A DNA stretch of 8,077 nt from Deinococcus marmoris DSM 12784 (GTDB lineage Bacteria > Deinococcota > Deinococci > Deinococcales > Deinococcaceae), in NCBI RefSeq assembly GCF_000701405.1, contig NZ_JNIV01000149.1, positions 1 to 8,077 of the forward strand, read 5' to 3'. Both the position numbers and the translations under genes were made by a program. Shown here in pieces: positions 5,704 through 8,077 of the stretch. The notes under the pieces were generated by a model, which made no database searches, was not told the DNA's origin, and saw nothing but the letters and a program-made list of their open reading frames with translations. The first letter of the stretch is position 1. Every line of letters starts with the position of its first letter.

Positions 5704-5706
5704 TTG

Positions 5707-5732
5707 GCCCCTGCGTGTAGCAGGGGCTTTTT
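5707..5732 (+). terminator. Strong Rho-independent terminator
   Basis: A perfect 8-bp GC-rich stem (GCCCCTGC at 5707-5714, GCAGGGGC at 5720-5727) with a 5-base loop is followed by five T. This is the clearest terminator in the window and shows that some plus-strand transcript ends here. Confidence 0.85.
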
Positions 5733-6041
5733 CTGTTGCATAGCGCAGCATGTCAGTGGGGCTTGCGCAGCTGAGAATGTCATCGTTCTTGGCGACAGGT
5801 TCTCGCCCTGACTCCCCCGGTGGCCTGAACGCGTTGCCAGGCCAGGAAGTCACCGGGTCGCGTCTTCTGCGCACGGTGGGGTGCACCATCCAATTGTAGA
5901 TTTTCCTGCTACAGATCGATGGTGCCCGGGCGAAGTGTCTTGACCCGGTTGAAGGCCGCAGCGCGCCGCTGGCGGGTGGGGGCCATGCCTTCTCAAGGCC
6001 GCACGTCGTGCCACCCCATCAGCTCAGGGTGAGCCTGTCGT
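5733..6041. other. Non-coding stretch between terminator and lipoprotein gene
   Basis: No supported gene is seen in about 310 bases. A minus-strand reading of 25 codons (5986 to 5909, MAPTRQRRAAAFNRVK and on) is protein-like in style but too short and lacks a well-spaced ribosome site. The stretch contains the 43-base palindrome at 5883-5925 and short GC-rich stems such as GCTCA/TGAGC near 6022-6034 just beyond the lipoprotein stop. Confidence 0.4.
5883..5925. repeat. 43-base nested imperfect palindrome
   Basis: Outer arms GCACCATC (5883-5890) and GATGGTGC (5918-5925) pair perfectly. After a 4-by-4 base internal loop, inner arms TGTAG (5895-5899) and CTACA (5909-5913) pair around a 9-base AT-rich loop. 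No T-run follows. It could be a structured RNA, a protein-binding palindrome or the scar of a mobile element. Confidence 0.5.
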
Positions 6042-6572
6042 TCACCTCGTGCTGATGTGACCCCGGTAGACGTAGCTTCCGTCAGCCACGATGTCCTTGA
6101 AGTCGAGACGTCCGGTGGCACCGGCGAAGCCCCCGGTTCCGCTGCCCGCCACCAGGGGGTGCTGGCAACGTCCAAAGATTTCCGTGCCGTCCGGAGCGAA
6201 CTTACCCTCGAATTTGTAGGTTGTCGTGAACACGCCGACGGGCCCGCCATTCAGGCGGCCGACGAAGACCTCCCGGCCGGTTTCCAGATAGATACCGCTC
6301 GGTGTCGTCTTGAAAGAGTCGATCTCCGTGTACCAGCAGCCTTGCAAGCTGCCACTCAGAAGCAGCGGCGGGTAGTCCGTAAAGCCGCTATAGCCGGCAG
6401 GCTGCGTCGGGCAAGTTGGCGCGTTCACGAAGACCGCGGTCCCCGAGATCTGGATGTTCTTGACGCCCAGGGCGCTCAGGGCAGAGGGAGCCGGCTGAAC
6501 TGCAAGTTCGGTGGTTCCACAGGCGGTGAGCGCGCTCAGGGTAAGGGCCGCAGCAATGGCGCGGGTGTTCAT
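6042..6572 (-). CDS. Hypothetical lipoprotein with beta-barrel-like C-terminus
   Basis: The 176-residue product begins with a lipoprotein signal (MNTRAIAAALTLSALTAC) whose lipobox LTAC places the lipidated Cys at 18, so it should be anchored to the outer face of a membrane. AGGAG lies 7 bases before the ATG at 6572. The mature part is rich in Gly, Thr and aromatic residues in alternating strands, with Cys54, Cys79 and Cys136. Its end, GSGTGGFAGATGRLDF (143-158) then DGSYVYRGHI, resembles the Gly-rich closing motif seen in small barrel proteins of the dirigent/allene oxide cyclase type; this is a fold suggestion only. No specific family is recognised. The gene is followed by non-coding DNA and preceded by the terminator of the next minus-strand gene, so it probably has its own promoter. 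Confidence 0.78.
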   Translation of the reverse strand: MNTRAIAAALTLSALTACGTTELAVQPAPSALSALGVKNIQISGTAVFVNAPTCPTQPAGYSGFTDYPPLLLSGSLQGCWYTEIDSFKTTPSGIYLETGREVFVGRLNGGPVGVFTTTYKFEGKFAPDGTEIFGRCQHPLVAGSGTGGFAGATGRLDFKDIVADGSYVYRGHISTR

Positions 6573-6605
6573 GGGTGATCTCCTGTGGACCTGCGTGGCA
6601 GGCCA

Positions 6606-6632
6606 TCCGCCGAAAGCACTGGCTTTCGACGG
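6606..6632. repeat. Short hairpin in lipoprotein leader
   Basis: CGAAAGC and GCTTTCG (within 6611-6628) form a perfect 7-bp stem with a 4-base loop about 40 bases upstream of the lipoprotein ATG. It lies in the probable 5' untranslated region; any regulatory role is unproven. Confidence 0.3.
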
Positions 6633-6722
6633 GTCGGGCACCGGCGCCGCCGACGCCGGGCTGGTGCAGGGCAAGGCGGACAGAGCAGCCGTCAGAATCG
6701 CATTCGCACTCAAGAATTCACC

Positions 6723-6753
6723 AAAACCCTCTCTCCTGAACCCGGAGAGAGGG
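6723..6753 (-). terminator. Terminator after exported protein gene at 6770
   Basis: A perfect 10-bp stem (CCCTCTCTCC at 6727-6736 with 6744-6753) and 7-base loop is followed on the minus strand by TTTT (6726-6723). It lies 16 bases beyond the stop of the gene at 6770, so that gene and the lipoprotein gene are likely separate units. Confidence 0.72.
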
Positions 6754-6769
6754 GTGAGTGATCAGAAGG

Positions 6770-7186
6770 TTACTTTTCAGACCGTTCCTGTCCGATGATC
6801 ATCGCCTGCACGGCGTAGCTGTACCCCGTGGCGAGATTGCTCAGGGTCAGGGTGCCCATCTGGCGCACGGCCTGGGTCTTGACGCTGCGCGAGACTTTCA
6901 GACCGATGACGCCCGCAGCGTGCGAAGGGCGCAGACTGACAGTGACATTGCCCGGCAGGTCTCCCACCGTCAGCACCATCGTCCGGGCATCACCCAGCGC
7001 CATCATCACTTCAGCGGGCAGCGCGACGCCCTGCCAGGCGCATTCGGTGCTCAGGTGATCGTAGCCCAGACCGTCTCCCGTTCTGGAATTGGCCACCACC
7101 GTGGCCAGTGGCATCGTCGCTGCGACGCCCATATTCATTGCATTCAGGGCGGTCAGGGTCAGCAGGACGCACAACATCTTTTTCAT
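6770..7186 (-). CDS. Hypothetical exported protein (138 residues)
   Basis: The product starts with a Sec signal peptide (MKKMLCVLLTLTALNAMNMG, cleavage probably after VAA at 23). AGGAG lies 7 bases before ATG 7186, which fixes the start; the in-frame extension to 7309 lacks a site and would bury the signal. The mature part of about 115 residues has alternating beta-type stretches (TMVLTVGDLPGNVTVSLRP, GVIGLKVSR, GTLTLSNLATGYSYAVQAMI), one cysteine (49) and a charged tail. It is probably a small beta-sandwich protein outside the membrane. No family is recognised. It has its own terminator and lies between two other genes for exported proteins on the same strand. Confidence 0.75.
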   Translation of the reverse strand: MKKMLCVLLTLTALNAMNMGVAATMPLATVVANSRTGDGLGYDHLSTECAWQGVALPAEVMMALGDARTMVLTVGDLPGNVTVSLRPSHAAGVIGLKVSRSVKTQAVRQMGTLTLSNLATGYSYAVQAMIIGQERSEK

Positions 7187-7383
7187 GGCGGTTCTCCTTG
7201 ACAGGTAGAAAGAGTGCGGGGAAAGGTGGGGAGACAGACAGCGGACGTTGACGATCCAGGGAGGCGGTGGCGCGTCTGTGTGCCGGGCCTTGCGGGGCAT
7301 GACGTCCACCGCTTGGTTGGAGACAGCGGGGTGCAGGGACCTCCAGTCCAGGCGAACACCTCTGCGCCGGCTCCTGGCTCCGC

Positions 7384-7406
7384 TGACCCCGGCTTCACCG
7401 GGATCA
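7384..7406 (-). terminator. Hairpin overlapping the stop codon of the gene at 7404
   Basis: TGACCCCGG (7384-7392) and CCGGGATCA (7398-7406) form a 9-bp stem with one G-U pair and a 5-base loop. On the minus strand the stem begins in the TGA stop itself. There is no U-run, so termination is possible but not certain. Confidence 0.4.
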
Positions 7407-7787
7407 AGGCGTGGCCAGGAGTTCGTTCCAGCGCACCTGGCCGTCCATCTCCGCTGCCGAGAACGCGTTGTCCGCCGCCTGCCATCCCGAGAACGCCACG
7501 ACGGTGGTCTGGCGCTGCGGGTGGTACCACACCCCAGTCATGACGGCGTCCGCGCCCAGGTGCGAACGCCTGGAGACGTACCCTGCCTGGCTCAGCATGG
7601 TCCCCAGGGCCTGCATGCGCTGCTCGCACTCGGCGAGCTTCAGCCCCGTTGCGGACATGGCGGTCAACTGGTTACCGAGGGTCTCAGCGGGGGCAGCCTG
7701 TCTCCCCAGCGCCCCGGGTGCGCCCAGCAGCCCCAGGGTGAGTAGCGCGACGGACAGGCGGCGGGCCAACGGGTGGACTGTAGGCAT
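7404..7787 (-). CDS. Hypothetical exported protein (127 residues)
   Basis: The product has an Arg-containing N-terminus and hydrophobic core (RRLSVALLTLGLLGAPGALG) typical of a Sec signal, with cleavage probably near residue 28. AGGAG lies 8 bases before ATG 7787. The mature part, about 100 residues, begins with a helical stretch (TLGNQLTAMSATGLKLAECE) and then a strand-rich half (VMTGVWYHPQRQTTVVAFSGW), with a single cysteine at 54. No family is recognised. It is followed by a hairpin and a 200-base gap before the next exported-protein gene on the same strand. Upstream, 7788-8054 is non-coding and holds the GC-rich palindrome at 7891-7910; no good promoter was found in it by eye. Confidence 0.72.
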   Translation of the reverse strand: MPTVHPLARRLSVALLTLGLLGAPGALGRQAAPAETLGNQLTAMSATGLKLAECEQRMQALGTMLSQAGYVSRRSHLGADAVMTGVWYHPQRQTTVVAFSGWQAADNAFSAAEMDGQVRWNELLATP

Positions 7788-7890
7788 GATGCGTTCTCCT
7801 GTGCAGGGCAGACCTGCCGCCGCGCCTCTCGTTCCAGACGGAACCAGGGACGGCGTGAAGAGAGACGGGTGAACGATGCCGCAGACCTGG

Positions 7891-7910
7891 GGAGCCGGGT
7901 GCCCGGCTCC
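7891..7910. repeat. GC-rich palindrome upstream of exported-protein gene
   Basis: GGAGCCGG and CCGGCTCC form a perfect 8-bp stem with a GTGC loop (the palindrome extends one further pair inward). It lies about 100 bases upstream of the ATG at 7787 and has no T-run, so it is either an operator or a leader structure. Confidence 0.4.
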
Positions 7911-8054
7911 TGCCTGATCTCAGCGCTGGGCTGATGTCCCCAGGGTGCGCGTTTCCAGTTCAAAACACATCGGGAGAAGTAAGTACGGCGCGGGCAGGTG
8001 ACCCTGGCAGAATGATGTAGACCCCCCCCCATTCGGAAGCGGGATGTCGCAAGG

Positions 8055-8077
8055 AAAAAGCCAGCAGACATCTGGCT
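8055..8077 (-). terminator. Terminator at right edge for a minus-strand gene outside the window
   Basis: AGCCAG (8059-8064) and CTGGCT (8072-8077) pair around a 7-base loop. On the minus strand the stem is followed by a run of five T (8059-8055, the first shared with the stem). The structure is cut by the window edge and may be longer. It should end transcription from a gene to the right. Confidence 0.6.

Noticed and set aside
5701..5889. 62-codon minus-strand open frame
   Set aside because: It runs through the strong plus-strand terminator and has no ribosome site or recognisable domain.
6573..6713. In-frame upstream extension of the lipoprotein that itself resembles an Ala-rich signal peptide
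   Set aside because: The internal ATG at 6572 has AGGAG at correct spacing and starts a complete lipoprotein signal; the upstream TTG lacks a well-spaced site, so the resemblance is probably due to GC-rich composition.
8022..8030. Run of nine C as a possible phase-variable tract
   Set aside because: It lies in non-coding DNA far from any start codon and no promoter was found around it, so there is nothing for it to switch within the window.

Overview
The window looks like accessory DNA of a Deinococcus-like bacterium. The evidence is high GC content, strong Shine-Dalgarno sites, use of TTG and possibly CTG starts, an IS630-type transposase end, and the general style of the proteins. This assignment comes from recognising families by eye, not from a search.

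The left part (1-5000) is a copper or metal-handling island. It opens with the 3' end of an IS630-family transposase. Next, on the plus strand, come a cysteine-packed four-helix copper-storage protein (18 Cys, no signal peptide) and a membrane-anchored DUF305 protein. On the minus strand, reading right to left, lie an exported two-motif DUF305 protein, an OmpR-type response regulator, a sensor histidine kinase and a ZIP-like metal transporter. DUF305 protein, regulator and kinase in that order match the copMRS copper-resistance layout known from Synechocystis. The transporter is split by one in-frame TAG with no change of frame, so it is probably a pseudogene.

The most useful new observation is a shared 17-bp box, TTACAGGnnCTTAACAC. 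It lies upstream of the copper-storage gene (308-324, plus) and upstream of the exported DUF305 gene (4966-4982, minus), with 15 of 17 positions identical. It reads as a direct repeat with half-sites 10 bp apart, the usual geometry for OmpR-family regulators. The simplest model is that the two-component pair controls its own operon and the divergently placed storage gene. Storage in the cytosol, binding outside the membrane, sensing and transport would then form one regulon.

The middle part (about 4983-6041) is gene-poor. It holds one plausible 56-residue plus-strand ORF, a weak 47-codon ORF, a 13-bp perfect hairpin followed by a classic terminator, and a 43-nt imperfect palindrome near 5900.

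The right part (6042-7787) carries three short minus-strand genes for exported proteins, each with its own AGGAG ribosome site: a lipoprotein and two signal-peptide proteins of unknown function. They are separated by hairpins. The right edge holds a minus-strand terminator belonging to a gene outside the window. No tRNA, rRNA or CRISPR array was seen.
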